Below are positions 1 through 9,539 of a DNA stretch of 64,000 bases, piece by piece. The DNA lies in the NCBI RefSeq assembly GCF_900094945.1, contig NZ_FMAQ01000001.1:62001-126000 (forward strand), given 5' to 3'. The notes beneath the pieces are model-generated. The model had not been told where the DNA came from, searched no databases, and saw only the letters and a program-made list of their open reading frames with translations. Origin of the DNA: Gilliamella bombicola (GTDB lineage Bacteria; Pseudomonadota; Gammaproteobacteria; Enterobacterales; Orbaceae). Made by a program: the position numbers and the translations under genes. Numbering within the stretch: the stretch's first letter is position 1; each line of letters opens with the position of its first letter.

Positions 1-48
1 TGTTGGGCAAGTGATAATTTGATTAAAAGCTGATAAAGATAATAAGAT

Positions 49-64
49 GCTGAACTAACTCAGC
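49..64 (-). terminator. weak stem-loop after btsT
   Basis: On the minus strand a 5-bp stem (gctga/tcagc, 6-nt loop) lies 18 bases past the btsT stop and is followed by an AT-rich run. The stem is short and the U-tract is interrupted, so it is only a possible terminator. Confidence 0.3.
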
Positions 65-81
65 AGCCTATTACTTAAAAC

Positions 82-2229
82 CTAGTGCGACATTGATGTT
101 TTTACACCGCCCTCAGGAATTGGCACATAAGCGGTTTCTTTATCTGTTCTATGTTTATTATTACGCACTTTTAATGCCGTTTTAATACCAAAGAAGATAA
201 TACCGTAAACAACCAATAAGAATAAGATACTTAAACCAGCATTGGTATAGTTATTAATAACAATATGGTGCATATTATTGATTTGTTGAGCGGTTAAATC
301 GCTCCCTTCTGCAATTCGACGATTATATTCATTCGCTAAATAGAAGAAGCCTTCTAATTGCGGATCTTGGCTAAATAACTTCAATGCTAATGCCCAGGTT
401 GTACAAATTAACAACCATATAGCTGGAATGATAGTTACCCAAACATATTGAGCACGTTTCATTTTAATTAATACCACTGTTGCTAAGACTAACGCAACCG
501 CCGCTAGCATTTGGTTAGAGATACCAAATAATGGCCATAAGCTCTTAACACCACCTAATGGATCAACAACACCTTGATAGAGTAAATAGCCCCATAAACC
601 AACGCAACCAAGTGTACCGATAAAGCCGGCAATAAGTGAATCTGTTTTTTTCAAAAATGGAACAAAATTACCCAATAAATCTTGTAGCATAAAGCGACCA
701 GATCGAGTCCCTGCATCAAGGGCAGTTAAAATAAATAGTGCTTCAAATAAAATACCAAAGTGGTACCAAAAGCCCATATTTGCGCCAGGTAGAATTTGAT
801 GGAATACATGTGCAATCCCTACGGCTAATGTTGGTGCACCGCCGGCACGATTGAGCACTGATGGTTCACCAATATCTTTCGCGGTTTGGATAATTTGCTC
901 TGGCGAAATAACAAATCCCCAAGAGCTAACGGTCGCCGCAGCATGTGCTGTCACATCTTGTAATTGAGACATGATCATCGGTGCATCAGCAGTACCAAGC
1001 TTATGCAGATCTGGCATAGCAATACCTAATGCCGCTGGCGGGGTATTCATTGCAAAATAAAGACCTGGTTCAATAATTGATGCAGCAACTAAAGCCATCA
1101 TAGCAACAAATGATTCCATCAGCATTGCACCGTAACCAATAAAACGCGCATCGTTTTCGTTGGCAAGTAATTTAGGTGTAGTACCTGACGAAATTAATGC
1201 GTGGAAACCAGAAACAGCACCACAAGCGATGGTGATAAATAAGAATGGGAATAATGCCCCTTTCCAAACTGGCCCTGTACCATCAACGTATTGTGTAATA
1301 GCAGGCATTTTTAAATCAGGATTTAAAATAACAATACCAATGGCTAAACCTACAATTACACCAATTTTTAGGAAAGTCGCTAAATAATCCCGTGGTGCTA
1401 AAATTAACCATACAGGTAACATTGCAGAAATTAATGCATAACCAACCAATACATAAGTAATCGTTGTTGCTTTAAAGGTTAAAGCTGGACCCCAATATGC
1501 ATCATGTGCAATAACGCCACCAAACCAGATAGATAAAACAAGTAGTACAATACCAATAACTGACACTTCTGCTACTCTACCCGGTCGAATAAATCGCATG
1601 TAGATCCCCATAAATAGGGCAATTGGCACGGTTGAACAAACAGTAAAGACACCCCATGGACTTTCAGCCAAGGCTTTAACTACTATTAGTGCTAATACCG
1701 CTAAGATGATTAACATAATTAAGAAACAACCAAATAACGCAATAGTTCCCGGTATTGGCCCCATTTCTTCTTTAACCATTTCTCCTAAAGATGAACCGTT
1801 ACGGCGAGAGGATAAAAACAGTACCATAAAATCTTGCACTGCACCGGCAAAAACCACACCAGCAAGCAACCAAAGTGTACCCGGTAAATAACCAACTTGT
1901 GCTGCAAGTACTGGACCGACTAAAGGGCCTGCACCAGCAATGGCAGCAAAATGGTGCCCAAAAAGTACATATTTATTTGTTGGGACATAATTTAAACCAT
2001 CATTATTAATGACAGCTGGCGTTGCACGAGTTGGATCTAATTGCATTACTTTTTTAGCAATATACAGACTATAGTATCGATATGCGACTAAATAAATCGA
2101 AACTGCCGCCGCAACAATCCAAAGTGCACTAATATGTTCACCTCGCCGTAATGCAACAACGCCTAAACAGCATGCACCAACTAAAGCAAGGATGAACCAT
2201 GGAATATGCTTAAATACTTTATTATTCAT
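82..2229 (-). CDS. btsT: pyruvate/proton symporter BtsT (CstA family)
   Basis: A 715-residue polytopic inner-membrane protein of the CstA peptide/pyruvate transporter family. It follows E. coli BtsT (YjiY, about 716 aa) almost residue for residue, including the N-terminal KHIPW and RRGEHISALWIV stretches, the FGHHFAAIAGAGPLVGPVLA segment and the C-terminal tail ending KETAYVPIPEGG. The match to BtsT rather than CstA is clear from the length and this tail. BtsT imports pyruvate with protons and is induced by the BtsS/BtsR system when external pyruvate is sensed. Here btsR and btsS lie directly upstream on the same strand; in E. coli they are far from btsT. The 272-bp gap to btsR probably holds the BtsR-controlled promoter, though I could not pick out a site. 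Confidence 0.95.
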   Translation of the reverse strand: MNNKVFKHIPWFILALVGACCLGVVALRRGEHISALWIVAAAVSIYLVAYRYYSLYIAKKVMQLDPTRATPAVINNDGLNYVPTNKYVLFGHHFAAIAGAGPLVGPVLAAQVGYLPGTLWLLAGVVFAGAVQDFMVLFLSSRRNGSSLGEMVKEEMGPIPGTIALFGCFLIMLIILAVLALIVVKALAESPWGVFTVCSTVPIALFMGIYMRFIRPGRVAEVSVIGIVLLVLSIWFGGVIAHDAYWGPALTFKATTITYVLVGYALISAMLPVWLILAPRDYLATFLKIGVIVGLAIGIVILNPDLKMPAITQYVDGTGPVWKGALFPFLFITIACGAVSGFHALISSGTTPKLLANENDARFIGYGAMLMESFVAMMALVAASIIEPGLYFAMNTPPAALGIAMPDLHKLGTADAPMIMSQLQDVTAHAAATVSSWGFVISPEQIIQTAKDIGEPSVLNRAGGAPTLAVGIAHVFHQILPGANMGFWYHFGILFEALFILTALDAGTRSGRFMLQDLLGNFVPFLKKTDSLIAGFIGTLGCVGLWGYLLYQGVVDPLGGVKSLWPLFGISNQMLAAVALVLATVVLIKMKRAQYVWVTIIPAIWLLICTTWALALKLFSQDPQLEGFFYLANEYNRRIAEGSDLTAQQINNMHHIVINNYTNAGLSILFLLVVYGIIFFGIKTALKVRNNKHRTDKETAYVPIPEGGVKTSMSH

Positions 2230-2501
2230 AATGATTCTCTTTGTGATTTATAAGATTAATTAGTTTATTACTTAATACTATGTGCATATTAAAAAACGTC
2301 GCGATAACATAAAACGAGTATTTTTTATATAAACAAAGATAGCAAGTAACAGCTAAAGACCTTTTCGTGTTTGAGTGTATAGTAATTTTTTGCTCTTAAG
2401 AATGATAACCTTATTTGGGTTACAGGTTAGATTAAGAGTATGAGTGGTTAAAATTAGCAACTTAGCGGTAAAAGAAATAAAGCAAAAGATATCGAGGATT
2501 A

Positions 2502-3221
2502 TTACAATCCCAACACCTCTTTAAGCGGTTTTAAATAACGACGGCTCACAGGCACCGAAACATCATTAATAAAAATAACATCAACACCGCCAGTTTGATT
2601 GAAACGAATTTCTTTAAGTTTTTTCAGATTAATCAGATATTGCCGATGACACCTAACAAGATCGGTTTTATCTTCGAGCGTTTTTAGTGTTAATTCAGTT
2701 AGGTACTCATTATTTTCTTGATTAAACACATAAATACCACTCATTTTAGAAGAGATATAAAACACATCATCAAAATTCAATAAATAAATTCGGTTATGCC
2801 CAACACATGGGACATATTTCAGCTTCTGATTAACGCCATCTAATTGATTAATATTCCCAGAAAAACAATGATTATGCAGACGATATAAAGTTTTATTTAA
2901 CCGTTCTTGTTCAATAGGCTTAAGTAAATAATCAAAAGCTTGTTCTTCAAAAGCTTTAACCGCAAATTCACTGTAAGCCGTTAAAAAGACAATTCTTGGC
3001 ATGGATTCAGGATCAAGCATTGATAACATTTCAATACCGTTTATTTTAGGCAATTGGATATCCAAAAATACGACATCAGGTTGAAGTCGATGAATATCTC
3101 GAATTGCCTCCATGGCATTATTACATTCCGCAACGATGCTAATTTCGGGATCGCTTTCAAGCAAGCAGCGCAAATTTTCACGAGCTGGTAATTCATCATC
3201 AACAATAATAACGTTTAACAT
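2502..3221 (-). CDS. btsR: LytTR-type response regulator BtsR
   Basis: A 239-aa response regulator, the same length as E. coli BtsR (YehT). The receiver domain (residues 1-115) has the acidic pair D8/D9, phospho-acceptor D54 in VVFLDIQ, T81 and K101. The LytTR DNA-binding domain fills residues 135-239 (FVSS/ISSKMSG, LVRCHRQYLINL, VPVSRRYLK). Its start overlaps the btsS stop by a few bases, so the pair is translationally coupled. The next gene downstream on the strand is its expected target, btsT. Confidence 0.93.
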   Translation of the reverse strand: MLNVIIVDDELPARENLRCLLESDPEISIVAECNNAMEAIRDIHRLQPDVVFLDIQLPKINGIEMLSMLDPESMPRIVFLTAYSEFAVKAFEEQAFDYLLKPIEQERLNKTLYRLHNHCFSGNINQLDGVNQKLKYVPCVGHNRIYLLNFDDVFYISSKMSGIYVFNQENNEYLTELTLKTLEDKTDLVRCHRQYLINLKKLKEIRFNQTGGVDVIFINDVSVPVSRRYLKPLKEVLGL

Positions 3222-4915
3222 TGAGTACTTACATCCTCTTGCAAAGGTAGTATCAGCATGACTTTGGTATATTCATCAGGTTTACATGCTATCTTTATAC
3301 CATACTTTTCACCATAACGAATCTTAATTCTTTTATCAACTAAATTAAGCCCTAAGCCTTTGGTGTCTTTCTTATTTTCACGATAATGGCCTGCGCTATC
3401 AATTACCTCTAAAACCAACGATTGTTCAAACTTATAAGCACTGATAGTCACGCTACCATGACCAAGCAATTGAGATGTACCATGTTTAATGGCATTTTCA
3501 ACAATCGGTTGTAACGAAAAAGCAGGTAGTTGTGCATATTCTAATTTTTGGGGAATATCGATTTTGATAGTCAACTGATCCATAAAACGCATTTTTTCAA
3601 TTTGCAAATAGGCATTCACGTGCTCTATTTCATCTCTTAGTGTGACGATTTCTTCGGTTCGCTTTAAGTTTTTTCGGAAAAAGGTAGATAAATTTTGCAC
3701 GAGTTGCGATGCCTGTGTTTTATCACGACGAATAACAGCCAGCAATGTATTTAAGGCATTAAATAAGAAGTGAGGATTAACTTGTGCATGTAATAGTTTT
3801 ATTTCAGTTTTAGATAACAGTTGCCTATAGTGCTCATTTTGTCCTGCTAAGATCTGTGCAGATAATAAACTAGCAATTCCCTCCCCAAGAGTTCGATTGA
3901 TTGAACTAAATAATGTGTTTTTTGCTTCATAAAGCTTAATCGTACCCACTACTGTATTGTTTTCTCCCCTTAGTGGAATGACTAGTGTCGATCCTAAACG
4001 GCAATTTTTATTTATTGAGCATTGATAAGGCTCATGAGCCCCATCAAGATATTGTACTTCATTCTTTTCGATGGCTTCTAAGGTACTATTAGATGTTATT
4101 AGTGTTCCTGGTAAATGATGATCATCACCAATACCTATGAAAGCCAATATCTTTTCCCTATCGGTAATTGCAACAGCGCCAATATCAAGTTCTCGATAAA
4201 TAATTTCAGCCACTTTAGTACTATTTTGCTGATTAAAACCATCACGCAATAAACCTTCTGTACTGACAGCGATTTTTAGTGCTTTTGCTGAAAAGGCCGA
4301 AGTATAACGCTCAAAAATCGCTCGTCTATCAAGCAAAATTCGCATAAACATCGCAGAACCAATGCTATTGGCAACAATCATGGGTGCGGCAATGCTCCTA
4401 ACAGCATGCAAGACTACGTCAAAAGGTCGTGAGATAAGTAACACCAAAATCATTTCGAGTGATTCAACTAATAAACCTAATACACCAACTAACAAAGGAT
4501 TATAGATTAGATCAACTCGTCCCTTTTTCATTAACACATAATGTAGTAATCCACTAATTAGCCCAATTAAAATGGTAGATAACATACAACTTTCAGCGGT
4601 AATGCCACCTAAAGTATAACGATGAATACCGCCAGTTATCCCAACTAGCAGCCCAACGACGGGACCGCCAAGTAACCCACCTAAAATGGCACCAATAGCT
4701 CGTGTATTAGCAATGGTATCCTCAATATGCAAGCCAAAATAACTCCCCATAATACAAAATAATGAAAAGATGCAATAACAGACTAATTTATGAGGCAAAT
4801 GTACTGTCACTTGCATAAGGGGAATAACGATCGGCGTTTTACTTAGTAGATAAGCAATAACTAAATAAACGCACATTTGTTGAAGAAGTTGTAGGACAAG
4901 ATCAAATTCAAACAT
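3215..4915 (-). CDS. btsS: sensor histidine kinase BtsS (LytS family)
   Basis: A LytS-type sensor kinase. An N-terminal 5TM-5TMR_LYT membrane sensor (about residues 1-200) contains NTRAIGA and GGLLGGPVVG. A GAF-like segment follows (about 210-360), then a HisKA_7TM/His_kinase domain with the phospho-acceptor His near residue 382 in QVNPHFLFNALN, and an ATPase domain (PIVENAIKHG, GLGLNLVDKR). The whole chain follows E. coli BtsS (YehU). The open frame reaches 4927, but the second in-frame ATG at 4915 (MFEFDLVLQ) aligns with the E. coli start and is preferred. BtsS senses external pyruvate with high affinity in E. coli; the same ligand is inferred here. Confidence 0.93.
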   Translation of the reverse strand: MFEFDLVLQLLQQMCVYLVIAYLLSKTPIVIPLMQVTVHLPHKLVCYCIFSLFCIMGSYFGLHIEDTIANTRAIGAILGGLLGGPVVGLLVGITGGIHRYTLGGITAESCMLSTILIGLISGLLHYVLMKKGRVDLIYNPLLVGVLGLLVESLEMILVLLISRPFDVVLHAVRSIAAPMIVANSIGSAMFMRILLDRRAIFERYTSAFSAKALKIAVSTEGLLRDGFNQQNSTKVAEIIYRELDIGAVAITDREKILAFIGIGDDHHLPGTLITSNSTLEAIEKNEVQYLDGAHEPYQCSINKNCRLGSTLVIPLRGENNTVVGTIKLYEAKNTLFSSINRTLGEGIASLLSAQILAGQNEHYRQLLSKTEIKLLHAQVNPHFLFNALNTLLAVIRRDKTQASQLVQNLSTFFRKNLKRTEEIVTLRDEIEHVNAYLQIEKMRFMDQLTIKIDIPQKLEYAQLPAFSLQPIVENAIKHGTSQLLGHGSVTISAYKFEQSLVLEVIDSAGHYRENKKDTKGLGLNLVDKRIKIRYGEKYGIKIACKPDEYTKVMLILPLQEDVSTQC

Positions 4916-4936
4916 AATACTTATCACATAATAAAA

Positions 4937-4956
4937 CCGTCGACCAATGCCGACGG
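4937..4956 (-). terminator. rho-independent terminator of bglX or readthrough barrier
   Basis: On the minus strand, a perfect 6-bp GC-rich stem (ccgtcg/cgacgg) is followed by TTTTATT. It lies between bglX, which ends at 4969, and btsS, so it terminates the bglX transcript before btsSR. Confidence 0.7.
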
Positions 4957-4968
4957 AAAATTAAAAAT

Positions 4969-7254
4969 TTATTTATCAAGCAAAGTGAAAGTTTTCTTAT
5001 CTTGTGTTGTTGAATCGGAACCAATAAACACATTAAATTTGCCAGGCTCTGCAACATATTGCATTTTGTCATTCCAGAATTTCAACATATCATATTTAAT
5101 AACAAATTTTACTTCGCCTTTTTCATGCGGTTTTAAAGTAATATTTTCAAAACCAATCAACTCTTTAACAGGACGACTCACTGATGCGGTCACATCTTGC
5201 AAATAGAGCTGAACCGTCTGCATACCTTCTTTATTGCCGATATTTTCAACATTGACATTAACAACGATTTCGCTATTTTTATTCATTTCAGAACTAGATA
5301 AAGAAAAGTCCATCGCAAAATTGGTATAACTTAAACCAAAACCAAATGGGAATAATGGTTCATTTGGACTATCAAAATACGAAGTAGTATATTTTCCCAT
5401 ATTTTCAGTACCGCGTGGACGTCCCGTATTTAAATGGCTGTAATAAACGGGAATTTGCCCAACATTATCAGGGAAAGACATTGGCAACTTACCTGAAGGA
5501 TTATAATCACCAAATAACACATCAGCAATAGCATTACCGCCTTCTGTTCCTAAAAACCAAGTTTCAAGCATAGCATCAGCTTGCGTATATTCTTCAGATA
5601 ATGTTAATGGACGCCCATTCATTAAGACAATAACCAATGGTTTGCCGGTTTTTTTAAGCGCTTTAAGCAACTTTTTTTGGCTCGCTTGTAAAGAGAGATC
5701 TGTTCGACTTGATGACTCATGCGCCATACCTTCGGCCTCACCCACAAACGCAACAACAACATCCGCTTTTTTAGCGATACCAACTGCTTCGGCAATCATT
5801 TGATCCGCTGGTCTATGATCAAATTTGGTGGTTTCTTCATATAAATTTAAAAAACGATATAAATTTGCATCATCAGAAAGATTAGCACCAAATGCATAAC
5901 TAACTGATTTTGGGTTATTAACCGCTCTTTTAATGCCTTCTAATGGCGTTACCGCCAAATTAGCACGACCTGCTCCCGACCAACTGCCTAAAATATCTCG
6001 TTTTGAATCAGATAATGGACCAATGACTGCAATTTTCTTATTTTTAGATAAAGGTAGAATTTCATTGGCATTTTTTAATAACACAATGCTACGACGTGCC
6101 ACATCGCGGGCTTCTTCGCGATGTAAACGATCGTCAGCAAACATGGTTTCAATATCTAATTTTGGATCTAATTTACGATAAGGATCACTAAACAATCCCA
6201 TATCGTATTTAAGTTCAAGAACATGGCGACAGGCTCGATTAATTTCTTCTTCTGTAATAGCACCCTCTTTAACCAATTCAGGAATAAATTGTAAAAAGTA
6301 TTCATCATTCATACTAATATCAATGCCCGCTTTAATCGCAACACGCACAGCATCTTTCGGATCACTAGCTACGCCATGATTAATCAGTTCACGAATCGCG
6401 CCATGATCGCTCACCACAACACCATCAAAATGCCACTGATTACGTAATACTTCGGTTAACAGCCAATGATTCGCAGTTGCCGGAATACCATTAACACTCA
6501 CGAGCGAAACCATCACCGAGCGACTACCCGCATCGATTGCCGCTTTATAAGGCACAAGATATTCTTGGAACATTTTACGTTCGCTCATGTCCGTGCTGTT
6601 ATATTCACGTCCGCCTTCAACAGCACCATAAAGTGCAAAATGCTTAACGGTAGTAACTAATGATTTTTTATCAGAAAGAGATTGTTTTTGCATTTTTTCA
6701 ACAAAAATACGTCCAGCCTCTGAAGACAGATAAGGATCTTCACCAAATCCTTCTGACACACGCCCCCACCTTGGATCGCGCGTAATATCAACCATCGGTG
6801 CCCAAGTAATATTCAATCCATCCGAGGTTGCTTCGTCTGCCGAAACTTCAGCAGCTTTAGCTATCGCACTACGATCCCAAGTTGATGCAATACCTAAATT
6901 AATCGGAAACACGGTTCTATGACCATGAATAACATCAAACCCAAAATAAATAGGAATCTTATTAGGGGATTTTAAAGCACGTTCTTGCATTTGAGAAAGG
7001 TCAGGTTCAACTACAGTATTAAAAATACCGCCAATTTCACCTGCTTCGATTTGATCAAGTGCTTTACTCAATGTTAGATCACCGCCAACACTGACTAAAC
7101 GCAGTTGCCCCACTTTTTCTTGGAGTGTCATTTTTGATAATAGATTATCAATAAAAACTCTCTTTTCTGCCTTTGTTTCACTATCAGGTTCTTGCGCAAA
7201 CAAATGCATAGAAAAAATAAGAAAAAATAGAGATAGAGCTAATTTTTTCATCAT
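4969..7254 (-). CDS. bglX: periplasmic beta-glucosidase BglX (GH3)
   Basis: A 761-aa glycoside hydrolase family 3 enzyme, close in length to E. coli BglX (765 aa). It has a signal peptide with likely cleavage after LFA at residue 20. The N-terminal TIM-barrel carries KHFALYGAVEGGREYN and the catalytic nucleophile Asp near 283 in VVSDHGAI. The GH3 C-terminal domain has GEAEGMAHESSSRTDL, and a fibronectin III-like domain closes the protein (about 660-761). It cleaves beta-glucosides in the periplasm, probably plant-derived glycosides. Single gene, flanked by its own terminator. Confidence 0.94.
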   Translation of the reverse strand: MMKKLALSLFFLIFSMHLFAQEPDSETKAEKRVFIDNLLSKMTLQEKVGQLRLVSVGGDLTLSKALDQIEAGEIGGIFNTVVEPDLSQMQERALKSPNKIPIYFGFDVIHGHRTVFPINLGIASTWDRSAIAKAAEVSADEATSDGLNITWAPMVDITRDPRWGRVSEGFGEDPYLSSEAGRIFVEKMQKQSLSDKKSLVTTVKHFALYGAVEGGREYNSTDMSERKMFQEYLVPYKAAIDAGSRSVMVSLVSVNGIPATANHWLLTEVLRNQWHFDGVVVSDHGAIRELINHGVASDPKDAVRVAIKAGIDISMNDEYFLQFIPELVKEGAITEEEINRACRHVLELKYDMGLFSDPYRKLDPKLDIETMFADDRLHREEARDVARRSIVLLKNANEILPLSKNKKIAVIGPLSDSKRDILGSWSGAGRANLAVTPLEGIKRAVNNPKSVSYAFGANLSDDANLYRFLNLYEETTKFDHRPADQMIAEAVGIAKKADVVVAFVGEAEGMAHESSSRTDLSLQASQKKLLKALKKTGKPLVIVLMNGRPLTLSEEYTQADAMLETWFLGTEGGNAIADVLFGDYNPSGKLPMSFPDNVGQIPVYYSHLNTGRPRGTENMGKYTTSYFDSPNEPLFPFGFGLSYTNFAMDFSLSSSEMNKNSEIVVNVNVENIGNKEGMQTVQLYLQDVTASVSRPVKELIGFENITLKPHEKGEVKFVIKYDMLKFWNDKMQYVAEPGKFNVFIGSDSTTQDKKTFTLLDK

Positions 7255-7470
7255 AATAAGTATTGTTCAAATTAAGAAAACAGACATGTGAATAGCATAG
7301 CGTATCCGTACAAAAAAATCTCGCTTTTTACACTACTTATATTTATGTTTTAAAGCATTATAGCCTTTATTTTATAAACAACGATGCAAAAACAAAAAAT
7401 AAACTTACATCTTCTTAAGATTATTTAAATTTCTTTACAAAATACAGGTGATTAGCTATTTGGAATAGGA

Positions 7471-7500
7471 TAATATTGCCGACAAATATCGGCAATATTA
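7471..7500 (-). terminator. stem-loop after yajQ
   Basis: A perfect 12-bp inverted repeat (taatattgccga/tcggcaatatta, 6-nt loop) begins 13 bases beyond the yajQ stop on the minus strand. It lacks a long U-tract but is placed as a terminator. Confidence 0.55.
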
Positions 7501-7513
7501 CTTGAAAAGAAAA

Positions 7514-8005
7514 TCAATCTCTAAAATTAGTAAACTGGAATGGTTGACCAAATTCACCATTTTTGACTAAAGCCATAGTCGCTTGTAAATCATCGCGTGA
7601 TTTACCTGTCACTCGAACTTGTTCACCTTGCACTTGAGCTTGTACTTTAATTTTACTGTCCTTAATAGCTTTCACGATTTTTTTAGCTAACTCTTTATCG
7701 ATACCCTGCTTAAGTTTAACCGTAATACTATAGAACTTACCGCTGTGTTCCATTTCTTCAGGAATTTCAAGTGCACCACCATCAATACCTCGTTTAGCAA
7801 GTTTATCACGCAAAATATCAAGTAATTGTTGTACTTGGAAATCAGATTGGCTGGTTGCTTTGATCGTTTCATTCTTTTCATTTAACTCAAACGATGCTTC
7901 AACATTTTTAAAATCCCAACGGGTGGCTAGCTCTCGAGTTGCATTTTCAACACCATTTTTAACTTCTGGCATTTGGATTTCTGAAACGATATCAAAAGAA
8001 GGCAT
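7514..8005 (-). CDS. yajQ: nucleotide-binding protein YajQ
   Basis: A 163-aa YajQ/DUF520 protein: MPSFDIVSE start, ESDFQV-like [37 protein letters not shown], and the C-terminal [11 protein letters not shown]. The frame stays open to 8053, but the internal ATG at 8005 matches the family start and has a strong GAGGAGA ribosome-binding site. YajQ proteins bind nucleotides and in some species bind cyclic di-GMP and act as transcription co-factors; the precise role here is unknown. Single gene. Confidence 0.93.
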   Translation of the reverse strand: MPSFDIVSEIQMPEVKNGVENATRELATRWDFKNVEASFELNEKNETIKATSQSDFQVQQLLDILRDKLAKRGIDGGALEIPEEMEHSGKFYSITVKLKQGIDKELAKKIVKAIKDSKIKVQAQVQGEQVRVTGKSRDDLQATMALVKNGEFGQPFQFTNFRD

Positions 8006-8080
8006 AAATTCTCCTCTTCTTCTAATGGTTATAAACTCAGTGGTTATAAACAAAAATTAACAAGTTAATAAATAAAATCA

Positions 8081-8106
8081 TAACCGCCTAACAAGCTAGG
8101 CGGTTT
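8081..8106 (-). terminator. rho-independent terminator of dapD
   Basis: Stem aaccgcct/aggcggtt with a short loop, 12 bases past the dapD stop on the minus strand. A run of A and T follows on both sides, so it may work in both directions. Confidence 0.65.
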
Positions 8107-8118
8107 TAAAACATAAAA

Positions 8119-8943
8119 TTAATCAATCGTACGCAGTAATTCGTTAATGCCTACTTTACCTAAAGTCTTAGCATCTACTTTTTTCACAATAACTGCACAA
8201 TAAAGGCTATATTTACCATCTTTCGTTGGCAAGTTTCCAGAAACAACCACAGAGCCTGCTGGTACACGGCCATAATGAACTTCGCCAGTTGCACGATCAT
8301 AAATTTTAGTACTTTGGCCAATAAACACACCCATTGAAATGACGCTACCTTCTTCAACAATAACGCCTTCAACAATTTCACTACGTGCACCAATAAAGCA
8401 ATTATCTTCAATAATCGTTGGATTAGCTTGTAACGGCTCTAAAACACCTCCAATCCCCACGCCACCTGATAAATGAACATTTTTACCAATTTGCGCACAA
8501 GAACCAACAGTCACCCATGTATCAACCATTGTCCCTTCATCAACATAAGCACCAATATTAACATAAGATGGCATTAACACAGTATTGCGAGCAACATAAG
8601 CCCCTTTACGCGCTATAGCAGAAGGAACAACGCGAAAACCTTCTTGTTGGAATCTTGCTTCATCATATTCAGCAAATTTTAATGGTACTTTGTCATAATA
8701 GTTAGTCGCGCCACCATTAATCAATTGGTTTTCGTTAATACGGAAAGAGAGCAAAACAGCTTTTTTCAACCATTGGTGAGTCACCCAATCGCCATTGATT
8801 TTTTCTGCGACACGCATTTTACCGCTGTCTAATAAAGCGATACATTGGTTGATTGCATCACGAGTTACAGTATCGACATTTGATGGTGTAATTTCAGCAC
8901 GGCGTTCAAATGCTGCTTCAATAATAGTTTGTAATTGTTGCAT
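8119..8943 (-). CDS. dapD: tetrahydrodipicolinate N-succinyltransferase
   Basis: A 274-aa enzyme of the same length as E. coli DapD. It transfers succinyl from succinyl-CoA to tetrahydrodipicolinate in the lysine/diaminopimelate pathway. A helical N-terminal domain (about 1-100) is followed by a left-handed beta-helix of hexapeptide repeats ([58 protein letters not shown]) and the usual C-terminal tail. The start at 8943 has an AAGGAAA ribosome-binding site. Confidence 0.96.
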   Translation of the reverse strand: MQQLQTIIEAAFERRAEITPSNVDTVTRDAINQCIALLDSGKMRVAEKINGDWVTHQWLKKAVLLSFRINENQLINGGATNYYDKVPLKFAEYDEARFQQEGFRVVPSAIARKGAYVARNTVLMPSYVNIGAYVDEGTMVDTWVTVGSCAQIGKNVHLSGGVGIGGVLEPLQANPTIIEDNCFIGARSEIVEGVIVEEGSVISMGVFIGQSTKIYDRATGEVHYGRVPAGSVVVSGNLPTKDGKYSLYCAVIVKKVDAKTLGKVGINELLRTID

Positions 8944-9120
8944 CTCTAATTTCCTTTAACTTATAAATCCGTTGGCAAAGAATAAATGAGTAAACAGTAT
9001 AATATAATATTCCTCGCTTTTTAAGTGGTTTAATCAAAACACCACAATCAATATTTAATCAATCAAAAACAATCGAAATCTTAGTAAAGTCATAGGAAAT
9101 TTACAAAAAATAGAAAAATA

Positions 9121-9162
9121 AAAACTTCAATAAAATCAATACCTTTCCTGACCGCTTTTTGG
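9121..9162 (+). repeat. 42-bp boundary repeat R1
   Basis: First of eight copies of a conserved repeat that reads aaaacttcaataaaatc, then aatacctttcctgacc, then a T-rich end with ttttgg. It forms the outer end of the first adhesin cassette, 58 bases before the hairpin element. The other copies are at 11459, 47321, 47542 (inverted), 50962, 51384, 52185 and 54635 (inverted). Confidence 0.85.
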
Positions 9163-9220
9163 ATGCAATTTCATTGCTTTTTTACACAAAAACCACTCAC
9201 AAAAAAAACACCTAAGGTTA

Positions 9221-9508
9221 TGTTGTTTGTCTTATTCCGGCGTCAGAATGTGCCGACAACAGAGTGAGGTCAGCACGCCAAACAAGGATGTTTGGCGAGT
9301 TTGTGGTGCGTCGGACAAATTTGTCTGGAACAAATTTGAACATCTGAGCACAGCGAAGATGGCCTCGTATCAGGATGATACGAGTAGTGCCGCAGGCCAC
9401 ATTCTGCAGCCAAGCGTGGGATTGCAAAGGGAATTCGCTTTAATTCCCTTTGCTCGGACGTGGTCACAGTAGCTATTTTATTCACCCAAGGTCAAAACGT
9501 CCGAAACC
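9221..9508 (+). repeat. hairpin-rich interspersed element, copy A
   Basis: One of five related intergenic elements; the others are at 47390, 51057, 51479 and 52281. In order it contains: cagaatgtg (9244-9252), which pairs with cacattctg (9398-9406); the hairpin cgccaaaca/tgtttggcg; a copy-specific middle with two caaatttg motifs and the 7-bp hairpin cgtatca/tgatacg; a perfect 12-bp stem (9424-9435 with 9442-9453); and cggacgt paired with acgtccg. It ends 31 bases from the adhesin stop codon. Short open frames on both strands only translate these hairpins and are not called as genes. Function unknown; it could act as RNA or as folded single-stranded DNA. Confidence 0.8.
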
Positions 9509-9539
9509 TTGCCGTACTATAAGGACTAAGATATAAAAA

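Noticed and set aside
8184-8411. 75-codon frame inside dapD
   Set aside because: Shadow frame of dapD on the same strand.
9218-9485. Several open frames of 69-81 codons on both strands
   Set aside because: They translate the hairpin element; similar frames recur at each copy with no conserved protein, start or ribosome-binding site.
9221-9508. Integron attC site
   Set aside because: The elements are long inverted-repeat structures, but lack the R-prime and R-double-prime core triplets, and no integron integrase or cassette array order is seen.
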